DNA of 42,632 bases from Bacteroidota bacterium (GTDB lineage Bacteria > Bacteroidota > Ignavibacteria > Kryptoniales > JAKASW01), in the NCBI GenBank assembly GCA_021794075.1, contig JAJYRM010000023.1:1-42632 (forward strand). The letters are read 5' to 3'. The translations under genes and the position numbers were made by a program. Positions 1-8,689 of the stretch are shown one piece after another. The notes under the pieces were generated by a model, which searched no databases, was not told where the DNA came from, and saw only the letters and a list, made by a program, of their open reading frames with translations. Every line of letters begins with the position of its first letter. Position 1 is the first letter of the stretch.

Positions 1-241
1 TTTCCGGTAATTCGGGAATCCGGAGGCCGGTTGAGGGACCAGCAGCGCTGCGCTTTAATCAATCCACAAAGGGCTTGAAGAAAAATCCTCCTAATCTGAT
101 TCGAATGAATTGTAGAACCATGCTGGGAGACGAAATCTCGACATTTTCCCGCCCGATCCAGATCTTGCGATAATTAGGCGTCGATCTATCCATCCAGCAG
201 CCTCCGCGGTCTTGCTTTGACATTATTCCATGCTTATCCTC
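1..241. other. Region without a supported gene upstream of the TetR gene
   Basis: No gene is supported here. One plus-strand frame is open from the window edge to a stop near 173, but it has no recognisable motif and could be the tail of a truncated upstream gene or chance. A TTGACA hexamer lies at 217-222 with no good -10 partner. The long open frame on the minus strand that continues under the TetR gene is a shadow of that gene. Confidence 0.5.
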
Positions 242-272
242 TTGACAATGGAAACTACAAACACTAAATTGG
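242..272 (+). promoter_or_regulatory. Candidate promoter of the TetR/efflux operon
   Basis: TTGACA at 242-247 is followed after 17 bases by TAAATT at 265-270, a good sigma-70-like pair. Read as a Bacteroidota promoter it is TTG, 20 bases, then TAAATTGG (265-272), close to TAnnTTTG. It lies inside the most upstream possible reading frame of the TetR gene (ATG 230), so if real it moves the start to ATG 278. Transcription would begin about 276-279, on top of that codon. No transcript evidence is available. Confidence 0.5.
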
Positions 273-277
273 TTTCC

Positions 278-874
278 ATGGTGCCACGCACAGAAAATGT
301 CCGTCAGGATGTCCTCGAAATCGCTTACAGAAGATTCGCTGAGATAGGATTTAAGAAGGTGACGATTGACGAGATCGCGGCCGAGCTCGGAATCAGCAAG
401 AAAACCGTCTATAAGTTCTTTTCCAGCAAAGAGGAGATACTTCGCGAGGTCGTGCTCGGCAGGATGAATGTGCTCCTTGAAATGTTCGAAGAGATCCAAA
501 CGATGAAAGACACATCGGTGAACAAGATAGAGGCGATTTCCGAAATCGTGGGTACACACATCAACGAGCAGTGGCAGCGCATTCTCACCGAAGTCAGGTT
601 GAACGCGCCCAATCTTTTCCGGGAAATCGATGCAATTATCCAGAAACAACTTGCGCTCGGCTGGCAGAAACTCTTTGTCGACGGGCAGAAGAGCGGCTGG
701 ATCAGAAAAGATATAGATCCGGTCGTTTTTACGACAGCATATATCGGCGTGGTAAGGGAATTGATGAAAACAGATTTTCTTTCCAAACACTCGTTAACTG
801 AATCGGAAGTTCCAAAGCAGGTTTTTAGGATGTTTACAGAAGGTGTTCTTACGGAAAAAGGAAGAAAGAGATAA
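278..874 (+). CDS. TetR/AcrR-family transcriptional regulator
   Basis: A 198-residue repressor-type protein of usual TetR length. An N-terminal helix-turn-helix lies at about residues 28-47 (VTIDEIAAELGISKKTVYKF), followed by an all-helical region expected to bind a ligand and dimerise. I chose ATG 278 because the family's conserved part begins a few residues later and a promoter-like pair lies at 242-270. ATG 230 and ATG 248 are in-frame alternatives, and none of the three has a clear Shine-Dalgarno sequence. The stop is one base before the lipoprotein gene at 876, so the regulator is probably cotranscribed with the efflux genes. By family precedent (CecR/YbiH next to ybhGFSR in E. coli) it probably represses this operon. 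The ligand is unknown. Confidence 0.92.
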   Translation: MVPRTENVRQDVLEIAYRRFAEIGFKKVTIDEIAAELGISKKTVYKFFSSKEEILREVVLGRMNVLLEMFEEIQTMKDTSVNKIEAISEIVGTHINEQWQRILTEVRLNAPNLFREIDAIIQKQLALGWQKLFVDGQKSGWIRKDIDPVVFTTAYIGVVRELMKTDFLSKHSLTESEVPKQVFRMFTEGVLTEKGRKR

Positions 875-875
875 T

Positions 876-1838
876 ATGAAAAAGCTTGCCGTAGTGATCG
901 CTCTCGCCTTGTTCCTTTACGGCTGCGGGAGTAACGGTAACAAAAACGCGGTTACTGGAACGGGCACAGTCGAAGCCACGGAGAGTTCCATCGCCGCGCA
1001 GGTGCCTGGCAGGATAATGAAGATGAATTTTGAGGAAGGCGCTTTGGTTCAGCAGGGAGACACTCTCGCCGAGATAGACCACAGATCGCTTGTCCAGCAG
1101 GTTAATCAGGCGAGTGCGGCTCTGGTCATGGCGAAACAGCAGTACGATCTCCTCATCGCTGGCGCGCGAAGCGAAGATCTGAGGGTCGGCGAACAGGGGG
1201 TGAAGCAGGCGAAGGCAAACTTTACCCTTGCTCAACTCGCCTATGATCGTACCAGCAGGCTCTACAAGGAGCATAGCGTCTCTCAGTCCTCGATGGATGC
1301 TGCTCAGGCCCAGTATGATGTGGCAACGGCCCAACTGAAGTCAGCCCGGCAAAACCTCGAGAAGCTTCGGCATTATGCAAGGCCTGAGGAAATCAGGAGC
1401 GCCGCCGCCCAGGTGGAGGAGGCGCAGGCCGCACTCAACAACGCGAAGATCGCTCTGGAACATTCTTTCGTGAGAGCTCCGTTCACGGGGACTATCCTAG
1501 ATAAACTTCAGGAGCCTGGAGATTTCGCCACTATCGGCACGCCGCTGTACACGATCGCCAATCTCAAACGCATGAAGATGACGGTCTACATCGGCGAAGT
1601 TGACCTCGCGCGGATCAGGCTTGGAGACAAAGCGAAGGTCGTTCTCGATGGCATGCCCAATCATCCGTTCGACGGCAAAGTTATCTTCATATCTCCGACG
1701 GCGGAATTCACGCCGAAGAATGTCGAGACCAAGCAGGATCGTATCAAACTTGTGTTCGCGGTTAAGCTCGGGATTTTGAATCCGCAGGGTTACCTCAAGG
1801 CCGGACTCCCCGCGGACGCGACGATCTATACAGAATAG
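876..1838 (+). CDS. HlyD-family membrane fusion lipoprotein (YbhG-like)
   Basis: The 320-residue periplasmic adaptor links inner-membrane permeases to an outer-membrane channel. The signal peptide ends in a lipobox, LYGC, with Cys17 as the lipidated residue. A lipoyl-like half (about residues 33-70) is followed by a long Ala/Gln-rich coiled-coil hairpin (about 75-190). The second lipoyl half begins at about 200 (RAPFTGTI) and a beta-barrel domain follows. ATG 876 is preferred over the in-frame ATG 843 because it gives a proper lipoprotein signal, and 843 would overlap the TetR gene. The coiled coil and the neighbouring TolC-like, ATPase and permease genes point to one tripartite exporter. Lipid anchoring of the adaptor is inferred from the lipobox. 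Confidence 0.93.
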   Translation: MKKLAVVIALALFLYGCGSNGNKNAVTGTGTVEATESSIAAQVPGRIMKMNFEEGALVQQGDTLAEIDHRSLVQQVNQASAALVMAKQQYDLLIAGARSEDLRVGEQGVKQAKANFTLAQLAYDRTSRLYKEHSVSQSSMDAAQAQYDVATAQLKSARQNLEKLRHYARPEEIRSAAAQVEEAQAALNNAKIALEHSFVRAPFTGTILDKLQEPGDFATIGTPLYTIANLKRMKMTVYIGEVDLARIRLGDKAKVVLDGMPNHPFDGKVIFISPTAEFTPKNVETKQDRIKLVFAVKLGILNPQGYLKAGLPADATIYTE

Positions 1839-1907
1839 AGGCGGGTCACGGATTGAGCTATACGCTATGCGTTTGGCGATTCCAATGACTCATCTTTCAG
1901 AAAACAC

Positions 1908-2816
1908 ATGATCATACAGGCAAGTCAACTTACAAGAAAATACGGCGACCTGACGGCGGTCGACAGTGTCTCGCTAAGCGTGGAGCGCGGTGAGCTTGTC
2001 GGCGTGATCGGGCCCGACGGCGCAGGCAAGACGACATTCCTGCGAATGCTGGCAGGAGCCCTCGAGCCGACCGGAGGGAGCATCGTCGTCAACGACAAAA
2101 CTTTTGAGAAGAATCGCCGCGAACTCAAAGAAGAGATCGGCTATCTTTCGCAAGTGAGTCAGGCGTACGGCGACCTTACGGTTTGGGAGAACATTGAATT
2201 TTTTGGGAAGATCAGGAAAGTGCGGGACTGGAAGGAGCGCGGAGAACGCCTTCTCGAATTCGCAAGGCTTACTGAATTTAAGGGAAGGCTCGCTGATCAG
2301 CTGTCAGGCGGCATGAGACAGAAGCTCGGGATCTGCTGCGCGGTCATCCACCAGCCGAAGATCCTGATACTCGACGAGCCGACAACCGGCGTCGATCCGG
2401 TGTCGAGGAGGGAGCTGTGGCTCATTCTCGCTTCGTTCCTCAGGAATGAGATGACAATTCTTGTCGCGACTCCCTACTTGAATGAGGCCGAGAGGTGCAA
2501 CAGGGTTGCGCTGTTGAGTGAAGGGAAACTCCTGAGGTACAATACTGTTCCCAATATAATTGCTGAAATGTCGCTCCGCGTTTTCTCGATTCACTCCAGG
2601 AACCTTAAGCAGGCTTTTGATGTGGTTTCGGGATTCGGCTTTGCCAGAAATCTTGTCGTACTCGGTGACAGGATAACGTTTCTCGTGGACCTGGAATCGC
2701 TTGAGAAGGTGGGAGCGGTGTTGAACGCGGTCAGGTCCCAAATTGACGAGAGCGCAGAATTAAAAGAAATAAGTGCGTCATTGGATAATGTTTTTGCAAG
2801 TCTGATAAAGACATAA
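1908..2816 (+). CDS. ABC-2 exporter ATPase 1 (first half of a split YbhF-like pair)
   Basis: This 302-residue nucleotide-binding subunit has Walker A GPDGAGKTT (residues 35-43), a Q-loop near residue 82, a canonical signature LSGGMRQ (132-138) and Walker B ending LDEP (155-158). The switch-loop histidine is absent: the segment reads VATPYLNEA, with Pro189 where the family has His. This ATPase therefore supplies an intact signature but probably has an impaired catalytic site of its own, complementary to ATPase 2 (4218-5156). In E. coli YbhF the two halves are one fused protein. About 70 residues after the ATPase core form a C-terminal extension. The gene lies between the adaptor and the TolC-like gene, all on one strand. 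Confidence 0.92.
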   Translation: MIIQASQLTRKYGDLTAVDSVSLSVERGELVGVIGPDGAGKTTFLRMLAGALEPTGGSIVVNDKTFEKNRRELKEEIGYLSQVSQAYGDLTVWENIEFFGKIRKVRDWKERGERLLEFARLTEFKGRLADQLSGGMRQKLGICCAVIHQPKILILDEPTTGVDPVSRRELWLILASFLRNEMTILVATPYLNEAERCNRVALLSEGKLLRYNTVPNIIAEMSLRVFSIHSRNLKQAFDVVSGFGFARNLVVLGDRITFLVDLESLEKVGAVLNAVRSQIDESAELKEISASLDNVFASLIKT

Positions 2817-2831
2817 AGGAGGAAATTGAAA

Positions 2832-4154
2832 GTGCGGAAATTTTTGGTCATGATGGCAATTGCGGGGATGGCGACCGGAGCATTGGCGCAAACACCGCTC
2901 ACCTTGCAGCAAGCGCTCAAGGTCGGGCTGGAAAACTCGAAGGCCCTGAAGATTTCGGAACTAACCGCGATTTCTGCGGAGGCGAAATACCACGAAGTAA
3001 ACGCCAACAGGTGGGCTAACCTCGCGTTCCAGGGAAGGTATACCAGGCTCTCCGAAATTCCTCCTTCGCTTCTAACGCTCCCGATAAGCATACCGGGGTT
3101 CGGGAATTCGTTTCAAATTTCCCAGAACGTTTACAACAACTATGACCTCGAACTGAGTCTGAAGCAACCCCTCTTCACGGGCTTTCAGCTACTGAACTCC
3201 TCGAAAGCTGCGAAGGATAACGCCGAAGCCGCGGGATATGACACGAAGACCAATAAGTCAAACTTGAAAGTGCAGATCGCGACTGCATATTGGGATGTCT
3301 ACAACGCCGAGCAGGCTGAGGAGTTCATGCGCGAGAACCTCGGCAGAACGAAGTCGCACTACCAGCAGGCAGAAAACATGATGGCACAGGGCATGCTTAC
3401 GCAAAGCGATGTGCTCAGCGCCAAAGTGCAGGTTTCGAACAGTGAGCTTATGCTCCTCAATGCCCAAAACAACGTCAAGCTGGCCAAGGTCGCACTTAAC
3501 AACATACTCGGTGTTCCGCTCAACACGGCTTTCCAGATCAAGTCTGTGCCGCAGGCAGGAGATACCACACTTCCGCAGCTTGGGCAGCTTCTGAATAACG
3601 CGCTGGAACACAGGAGCGAGCTACACTCGTTGAGGCTGAAAGCGAAGGCTGCCGGAGCAATGGCGGCGGCGGCGTGGGGCGAATACCTCCCGCAGATTGC
3701 TTTGGTCGGCAATTTCTACTACCAGAAACCAAATCAGAGGATTTTCCCCACGCAGAATGTCTTCAAAGATACTTGGGATGCGAGCCTCGTGGTAAGCCTG
3801 CCGATATGGAACTGGGGCCAGACGCAGTCGAAGGTTGATGAGGCTAAAGCGCAGAGTGAGCAGGCGCAGCTTGCCGAACAACAGGCCGCCGACAATGTCT
3901 ATCTGGACGTGACACAGAGTTATCTCAACTTCAAACAGTCGATCGATAGGATCAGAGTAGCATCGACTACGGTGAAGGATGCCGAGGAGAGCTATAGGAT
4001 TTCGGACCAGAAGTTCAAGGTTGGCCTTGTCACGAACACTGATTTGATGGATTCTGAAGTCGCGCTGCTTCAGGCGAAGCTCAACTACTCCCAGGCTTTG
4101 ACCGACCTGGAAATTGCACGGGTTAGTCTGGAAAAAGCCACCGGCGAACTGTAA
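2832..4154 (+). CDS. TolC-family outer-membrane efflux protein
   Basis: This 440-residue protein has a signal peptide (cleavage near GALAQ) and two repeats of long Ala/Gln/Asn-rich helices, the layout of TolC/OprM channels. Two short beta-strand stretches suit the outer-membrane barrel. The start is not certain. AGGAGG at 2817-2822 lies nine bases before GTG 2832 and three bases before TTG 2826, so spacing favours GTG 2832. It follows ATPase 1 by 15 bases and would be the exit duct of the exporter. Having tolC inside the operon, between the two ATPase genes, differs from E. coli, where tolC is unlinked. Confidence 0.93.
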   Translation: MRKFLVMMAIAGMATGALAQTPLTLQQALKVGLENSKALKISELTAISAEAKYHEVNANRWANLAFQGRYTRLSEIPPSLLTLPISIPGFGNSFQISQNVYNNYDLELSLKQPLFTGFQLLNSSKAAKDNAEAAGYDTKTNKSNLKVQIATAYWDVYNAEQAEEFMRENLGRTKSHYQQAENMMAQGMLTQSDVLSAKVQVSNSELMLLNAQNNVKLAKVALNNILGVPLNTAFQIKSVPQAGDTTLPQLGQLLNNALEHRSELHSLRLKAKAAGAMAAAAWGEYLPQIALVGNFYYQKPNQRIFPTQNVFKDTWDASLVVSLPIWNWGQTQSKVDEAKAQSEQAQLAEQQAADNVYLDVTQSYLNFKQSIDRIRVASTTVKDAEESYRISDQKFKVGLVTNTDLMDSEVALLQAKLNYSQALTDLEIARVSLEKATGEL

Positions 4155-4217
4155 GAACACGAATAATTAATATTATGACTTCTAAATCGATCGGACTTCG
4201 AAGGTCTTAAAGCTAAC

Positions 4218-5156
4218 ATGGCCCTTGCGATAAAAGCAGATAATCTTACTAAGAAGTTCGGCAGCTTCACTGCCGTGGATTCGATCTCGTTCGAAATAGA
4301 AGAAGGAAAGATCGTCGGGTTCATCGGAGCAAATGGGGCAGGCAAATCGACTACCATAAAAATGCTTTGTGGGTTGACCAAGCCGACTTCTGGTTTGATG
4401 CAGGTGGCAGGTTTCGATGTCGCTGCACATCCTGAGAAGGTCCGCGAGAATATTGGCTATATGTCGCAAAAGTTTTCTCTCTACAGCGATCTTACTGTTA
4501 GGGAGAATATCGAATTTTATGGCGGCGTCTATGGGTTGAGCAAGAGTGAGCTCAAGGATAGGTTCACCTGGGTTGTCGAGGTTGCCGACCTTAGGGGGCG
4601 TGAAAACCTTCTCACGAGCGATCTACCGCTCGGGTGGAGACAGAGGCTTGCGCTTGGCTGCGCGGTGCTCCATCGACCAAGAATAGTTTTTCTGGACGAG
4701 CCTACAAGCGGCGTCGATCCCGTCGTGCGTGATAAGTTCTGGCAGCTGATCGGACAACTTTCCGCGGAGGGAGCCACCATCATCGTGACCACGCATCACC
4801 TCGAAGAAGCAGAGTTCTGCGAGAATATAATCATGATGCACCTTGGGCAGATTGTCGTAAACGGATCGCCTGAGGGAATACGAAGGCAATTCTCGGACCT
4901 TCCGCTTTTTGAAATAGAGACGGCGCAACCGTTGAGACTTTTCAACATACTCGAACGAGAGCCGTGGATCTCCGACGCCGCTATTTACGGTAACAACGTC
5001 CACGTGTACGCGGAGACGAATGCGCCCGACGAGGCGTTGGAGGCGGTGCTGAAGAGGAACTCTATTGCGGAGTTCAAGATTGTGAAAGCTTCGCCGACGC
5101 TCGAGGATATTTTCGTGAAACAGACTCGCGCTCAAGGGGGCAAGTCCCGTGATTGA
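4218..5156 (+). CDS. ABC-2 exporter ATPase 2 (second half of a split YbhF-like pair)
   Basis: This 312-residue nucleotide-binding subunit has Walker A GANGAGKST (37-45), Walker B with LDEP at 159-162 (catalytic Glu161) and an intact switch histidine (TTHHLEEAE, His193). Its signature is degenerate: LPLGWRQ at 136-142 instead of LSGGxxQ. That is the mirror image of ATPase 1, so a heterodimer would have one consensus and one degenerate ATP site. It overlaps the first permease gene by eight bases (GTG 5149), suggesting translational coupling. A 63-base spacer separates it from the TolC-like gene. Confidence 0.93.
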   Translation: MALAIKADNLTKKFGSFTAVDSISFEIEEGKIVGFIGANGAGKSTTIKMLCGLTKPTSGLMQVAGFDVAAHPEKVRENIGYMSQKFSLYSDLTVRENIEFYGGVYGLSKSELKDRFTWVVEVADLRGRENLLTSDLPLGWRQRLALGCAVLHRPRIVFLDEPTSGVDPVVRDKFWQLIGQLSAEGATIIVTTHHLEEAEFCENIIMMHLGQIVVNGSPEGIRRQFSDLPLFEIETAQPLRLFNILEREPWISDAAIYGNNVHVYAETNAPDEALEAVLKRNSIAEFKIVKASPTLEDIFVKQTRAQGGKSRD

Positions 5157-6279
5157 GAACATTATCACTATTTATGTGAAGGAATTTCGACAACTGAAGA
5201 GGGATAAGCTATCGCTCTCGGCTATCATCCTTGTGCCGACGCTGATGCTTCTGTTGTACGGCTACGCGCTGAACTTTGATGTAAAGCATGTTCGGATGGG
5301 GGTGCTCGACGAGTCGATGACGAGAGAGAGCAGGGAACTCCAGCAAAAGTTTTTCAGCACCGAGTATTTCGATTTTGCGGGTAACGTTCCTGATGAACGC
5401 GCCATCGACAAATTTATCCAGGACGGCCAGGCAAAAGCGGTCCTTGTTATACCGCGCGATTACGCCAGAAAAATACTGCTCGGTCGGAAAGTCAGCGTGC
5501 AAGTGCTGATCGACGGCGCTAATTCAAACACCGCGACTATAATTATGGGATATATCGACGGTGTTCTTCAGAATTACTCGGCGGATCTAACCGCCAGATT
5601 TGTCGAACAGAAAGGACTTCATCTCTCGTCCGCCGGAATCGATTACAGACCGCGGGTTTACTTCAACCCTGAGCTCAAGAGCGCGAAATTCCTCGTTCCC
5701 GGATTAATCGGTTTCATCCTGATGATCCTCAGCATCGTCACACCGGCAATATCTGTTGTGCGAGAAAAGGAACGCGGGACGCTGGAGCACATTAGCATGG
5801 CGCCAACTACCTCTCTCGAGATTATACTCGGCAAGACTACTCTCTACTTTGTGCTTTCACTTTTCGCGGCGGTGCTCGTCATCTCGGTAAGCTTCATCCT
5901 GTTCAACGTTACCATTCGCGGCAGCTTCCTCCTCCTCGCCGTGACCATCATTGTGTTTCTCATCGGAACGTTAGGCATAGGTATCCTCATATCTACCTTC
6001 ACAAATTCACAGCAGATGGCGTTCCTCGTCGCGAGCCTCCTCTCGATACTTCCGACGTTCATACTTTCGGGGTTTGTCTTCCCGATAAACAGTATGGCCC
6101 CTGTGCTCCAGTTTCTTACATATCTTCTTCCCGGAAGATATTTCTTATCAGCTCTAAGGGCGATCATGTTGAAAGGCTCAGACTTTTCCGAAATTTACAA
6201 CCAGATTTATCCTCTCGCGATTTTTGCGGTAGCGGTCCCCGCCTTCGCCTCCTTCAGATTGAGCAAGAAGGGTTTCTGA
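5149..6279 (+). CDS. ABC-2 type permease, first subunit (YbhS-like)
   Basis: This 376-residue inner-membrane protein has the ABC-2 permease layout. One transmembrane helix (about 20-42) is followed by a large extracytoplasmic domain (about 45-175) and then about five more helices to the C terminus. The motif REKERGTLEHI before the third membrane segment is typical of the family. The start is GTG 5149 inside the end of ATPase 2, with a purine-rich GGGGG just upstream. It is paired with the next gene (6281), one base after its stop, so the exporter core is probably a heterodimer of the two permeases with the two ATPases. The substrate is unknown. Confidence 0.92.
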   Translation: MIENIITIYVKEFRQLKRDKLSLSAIILVPTLMLLLYGYALNFDVKHVRMGVLDESMTRESRELQQKFFSTEYFDFAGNVPDERAIDKFIQDGQAKAVLVIPRDYARKILLGRKVSVQVLIDGANSNTATIIMGYIDGVLQNYSADLTARFVEQKGLHLSSAGIDYRPRVYFNPELKSAKFLVPGLIGFILMILSIVTPAISVVREKERGTLEHISMAPTTSLEIILGKTTLYFVLSLFAAVLVISVSFILFNVTIRGSFLLLAVTIIVFLIGTLGIGILISTFTNSQQMAFLVASLLSILPTFILSGFVFPINSMAPVLQFLTYLLPGRYFLSALRAIMLKGSDFSEIYNQIYPLAIFAVAVPAFASFRLSKKGF

Positions 6280-6280
6280 C

Positions 6281-7423
6281 ATGAATATGAAAAGAATTCT
6301 GCATGTGGTGAAGAAAGAATTCCTTCAGCTGAGGCGAGACAAGCGTATGTTCGGAATGCTTTTCATCGCGCCCGTTCTTCAACTCGTTTTGCTGGGGTAC
6401 GCAGCAACTGTCGACGTGAGGAATATACCGATAGTCATCTGCGATCTTGACAACACGCAGCAGAGCAGGGATCTGATCTCGCACTACACGAGCTCCGATT
6501 ATTTCACTCCGGTCGCGTATGTGGACAACATCAACAAAATAGATTACTACCTCCAAAGCGGCCGGGCCGGGATGGCGATCATCGTGCCTGTGCACTTTGG
6601 AAGGGATATACTCGCCGGCCGAACGCCGCAGCTCGCCGTGATCGCAGACGGTTCAGATTCGAACACGAGCGGGATTGGGTTGAGTTACGCAAGCGTGATA
6701 GCTCTCAACTACGCGAGAAACATAATCGTGAAGAGGGCGGAGCAGTTTGCCGTGATCAAAAACGCGAACGATCTCCCGCAAGTTACTGCCCAGACTCGCG
6801 CGTGGTTCAACCCTGAACTCAAGAGCGTAAATTTTATGGTTCCCGCGGTACTCGTTATGGTTCTCATGGTGATCACGCTGACGATTACTTCGCTCGCCAT
6901 CGTGAAGGAAAAGGAAAATGGTACCATCGAGCAGATTGTCGTAACGCCGCTCCACGACCTGGAATTCATCCTCGGCAAGATGATCCCGTTTACACTGATT
7001 GGAATTGTAGAAGTTTTCCTAGTGCTGTTCGTGAGCGTTTATGTGTTCCACGTCCCTCTGAGAGGAAACGTACTCACCCTCGTGATCCTTAGCCTCCTGT
7101 TTGTTATGGTCGCACTCGGCCTTGGGCTTTTTGTCTCTTCCATCTCCAAGACCCAGCAGCAGGCGACAATGACGGCGCAATTCTTTGTCATGATGCCTAT
7201 GCTTATTCTATCCGGTTTCATCTTTCCCATAGAAAACATGCCGAAGTTCTTTCAATACATCACATACCTGGTTCCGGTTCGGTATTTCATGGAGATCGTG
7301 CGAGGAATATTCCTGAAAGGAGATGGTTTCGCGGATCTTTGGTCGCAGACACTGGCCCTGTTTGGAATCGGCGTGGCGGTCCTATCACTCAGCGTTTATA
7401 CGTTCAGGCGTTCGCTTCGCTGA
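6281..7423 (+). CDS. ABC-2 type permease, second subunit (YbhR-like)
   Basis: This 380-residue paralogue of the preceding permease has the same layout: an N-terminal helix (about 22-43), a large periplasmic domain, then five helices. It carries the parallel motif KEKENGTIEQI and the family phrase LSGFIFPIENMP. It starts one base after the previous stop and is the last gene of the efflux operon. A hairpin-forming inverted repeat (7422-7429 with 7461-7468) directly follows its stop codon. Confidence 0.93.
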   Translation: MNMKRILHVVKKEFLQLRRDKRMFGMLFIAPVLQLVLLGYAATVDVRNIPIVICDLDNTQQSRDLISHYTSSDYFTPVAYVDNINKIDYYLQSGRAGMAIIVPVHFGRDILAGRTPQLAVIADGSDSNTSGIGLSYASVIALNYARNIIVKRAEQFAVIKNANDLPQVTAQTRAWFNPELKSVNFMVPAVLVMVLMVITLTITSLAIVKEKENGTIEQIVVTPLHDLEFILGKMIPFTLIGIVEVFLVLFVSVYVFHVPLRGNVLTLVILSLLFVMVALGLGLFVSSISKTQQQATMTAQFFVMMPMLILSGFIFPIENMPKFFQYITYLVPVRYFMEIVRGIFLKGDGFADLWSQTLALFGIGVAVLSLSVYTFRRSLR

Positions 7424-7468
7424 AGAGCGCAATTAATTGGGGGCGGGCCTTTAAATGTATCGCTCTTC
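7422..7468 (+). other. Inverted repeat after the efflux operon
   Basis: GAAGAGCG (7422-7429) and CGCTCTTC (7461-7468) are perfectly complementary over eight bases with a 31-base loop, directly after the stop of the second permease. No T-run follows, so a classical intrinsic terminator is not supported. It may end or stabilise the operon transcript. Confidence 0.35.
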
Positions 7469-7524
7469 GCAACCTCCCTATGAAATCATATTTGCGTTTG
7501 AATGATAAATCCGTCGAGACACAA

Positions 7525-7553
7525 TTGTATATTTGGTGCGATTTTGCTATTTA
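7525..7553 (+). promoter_or_regulatory. Possible promoter of the GH18-like gene
   Basis: TTGTAT (7525-7530), 17 bases, then TATTTA (7548-7553) is a weak sigma-70-like pair. The same stretch holds TATATTTG (7528-7535), a perfect TAnnTTTG box, but no TTTG lies 19-21 bases upstream of it. The position, 40-65 bases before the ATG, is suitable. Weak evidence. Confidence 0.3.
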
Positions 7554-7593
7554 GATAGGTTGTCTGCCAATCCGTAACAGGAGAATTTTAGTC

Positions 7594-8676
7594 ATGTTTC
7601 AGAAGTACAATCTGCAAGTTCTTGTCCTAGTTGGTTTCTCGTTATTCATCGGTTCTTCCGCAATAGCGCAGCAGTACTCATCGCAGAATTTGTTTTACCT
7701 CACCGGTTCACTACAGAGTTATGAAAGCTTCGTTCGGAACGCCGACGAGATATCGATCGTGTGCCCGGCCGATTATGGCGTCGATCAGCATGGGGTCGTG
7801 TCAGGTTTCGTGGACCCACGCGTGCTTAGGATCGCGGGTGAGAAAGGCATAAAGGTAATGCCGCTTGTCGCTTCGGGCGATCAGGAGGGGATCCATAAAT
7901 TCTTAATTAATCCGGCAGCGCGTGTGGAAGCGATCCGCCTGATGCTCTTCTATGGCCGTCAGTCCCATTACTACGGATGGCAGCTAGATCTCGAGAACGT
8001 ATTCTTCACCGACCGTGATAATTATACTTCATTTTACCGGCAGGCGGCTGACAGCCTGCACAAGTACGGCTTCAAGATCTCGATGGCGATCGTGAAATCG
8101 GATCAACCTGCTCCTGAACCGGGCGACCCTTCATATTGGCGAAGCAGGTACGAGAATACGCGAGGCGCGTTCGATATTCCCGCGATTGCGAAGGCAGGCG
8201 ATTTCATTTCATTCATGACTTATGACGAGAACACAGGCTCTACGCCTCCGGGTCCCGTCGCAGGAATTCCATGGATGATAGGCATGGTCAAATATCTGTT
8301 GAGCATCGGTGTACCAGCGAATAAGATTTCGCTTGGCATACCGAACTATTCAGACTACTGGTATCCCGTCGCGTTCGGGAAAGAAGGCGCCCATTCCACG
8401 CGAAGTGAGATAACTTACGCGGACGCGAAGAACCTTCTCGACGAATTCGGCGCGAAGGAAAGATGGATGAAGAGCCAGGAAGTCAATTATGCTTATTGGG
8501 AAGAAGGAGGAGTCTTCAACTGGCTCTTTCTCGAAAATGCGAGATCGTTTGCTCCAAAACTGGCACTCGTAAAAAAATACCATCTGCGCGGAATTTCAGT
8601 CTGGCTCCTTGGCATGGGCGATCCCAAAATCTGGCCTATACTAAAAAAAGAAGTGATGACGGTAAAGATTAAGTAA
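7594..8676 (+). CDS. Secreted GH18-like (YaaH-type) glycoside hydrolase homologue
   Basis: This 360-residue protein has an N-terminal signal peptide ending near SSAIAQ. The fold phrases match the chitinase-like TIM barrel of family GH18. The catalytic strand reads GWQLDLE, so Asp132 and Glu134 keep the last DxE of the DxxDxDxE signature, while the first Asp is replaced by Tyr. Later barrel strands are recognisable (FISFMTYDEN, KISLGIPNYSDYW). Glu134 would be the acid/base. The substrate cannot be told: relatives cut chitin or peptidoglycan, and some are inactive binders. AGGAG lies about ten bases before the ATG. The collagen-like lipoprotein gene starts 13 bases downstream, so the two are probably cotranscribed. 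Confidence 0.8.
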   Translation: MFQKYNLQVLVLVGFSLFIGSSAIAQQYSSQNLFYLTGSLQSYESFVRNADEISIVCPADYGVDQHGVVSGFVDPRVLRIAGEKGIKVMPLVASGDQEGIHKFLINPAARVEAIRLMLFYGRQSHYYGWQLDLENVFFTDRDNYTSFYRQAADSLHKYGFKISMAIVKSDQPAPEPGDPSYWRSRYENTRGAFDIPAIAKAGDFISFMTYDENTGSTPPGPVAGIPWMIGMVKYLLSIGVPANKISLGIPNYSDYWYPVAFGKEGAHSTRSEITYADAKNLLDEFGAKERWMKSQEVNYAYWEEGGVFNWLFLENARSFAPKLALVKKYHLRGISVWLLGMGDPKIWPILKKEVMTVKIK

Positions 8677-8689
8677 GTGATCGACGTAG

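Noticed and set aside
59-790. 243-codon open frame on the minus strand
   Set aside because: It lies opposite the TetR gene, whose domain structure is clear, and its translation has no recognisable motif. It is an antisense shadow.
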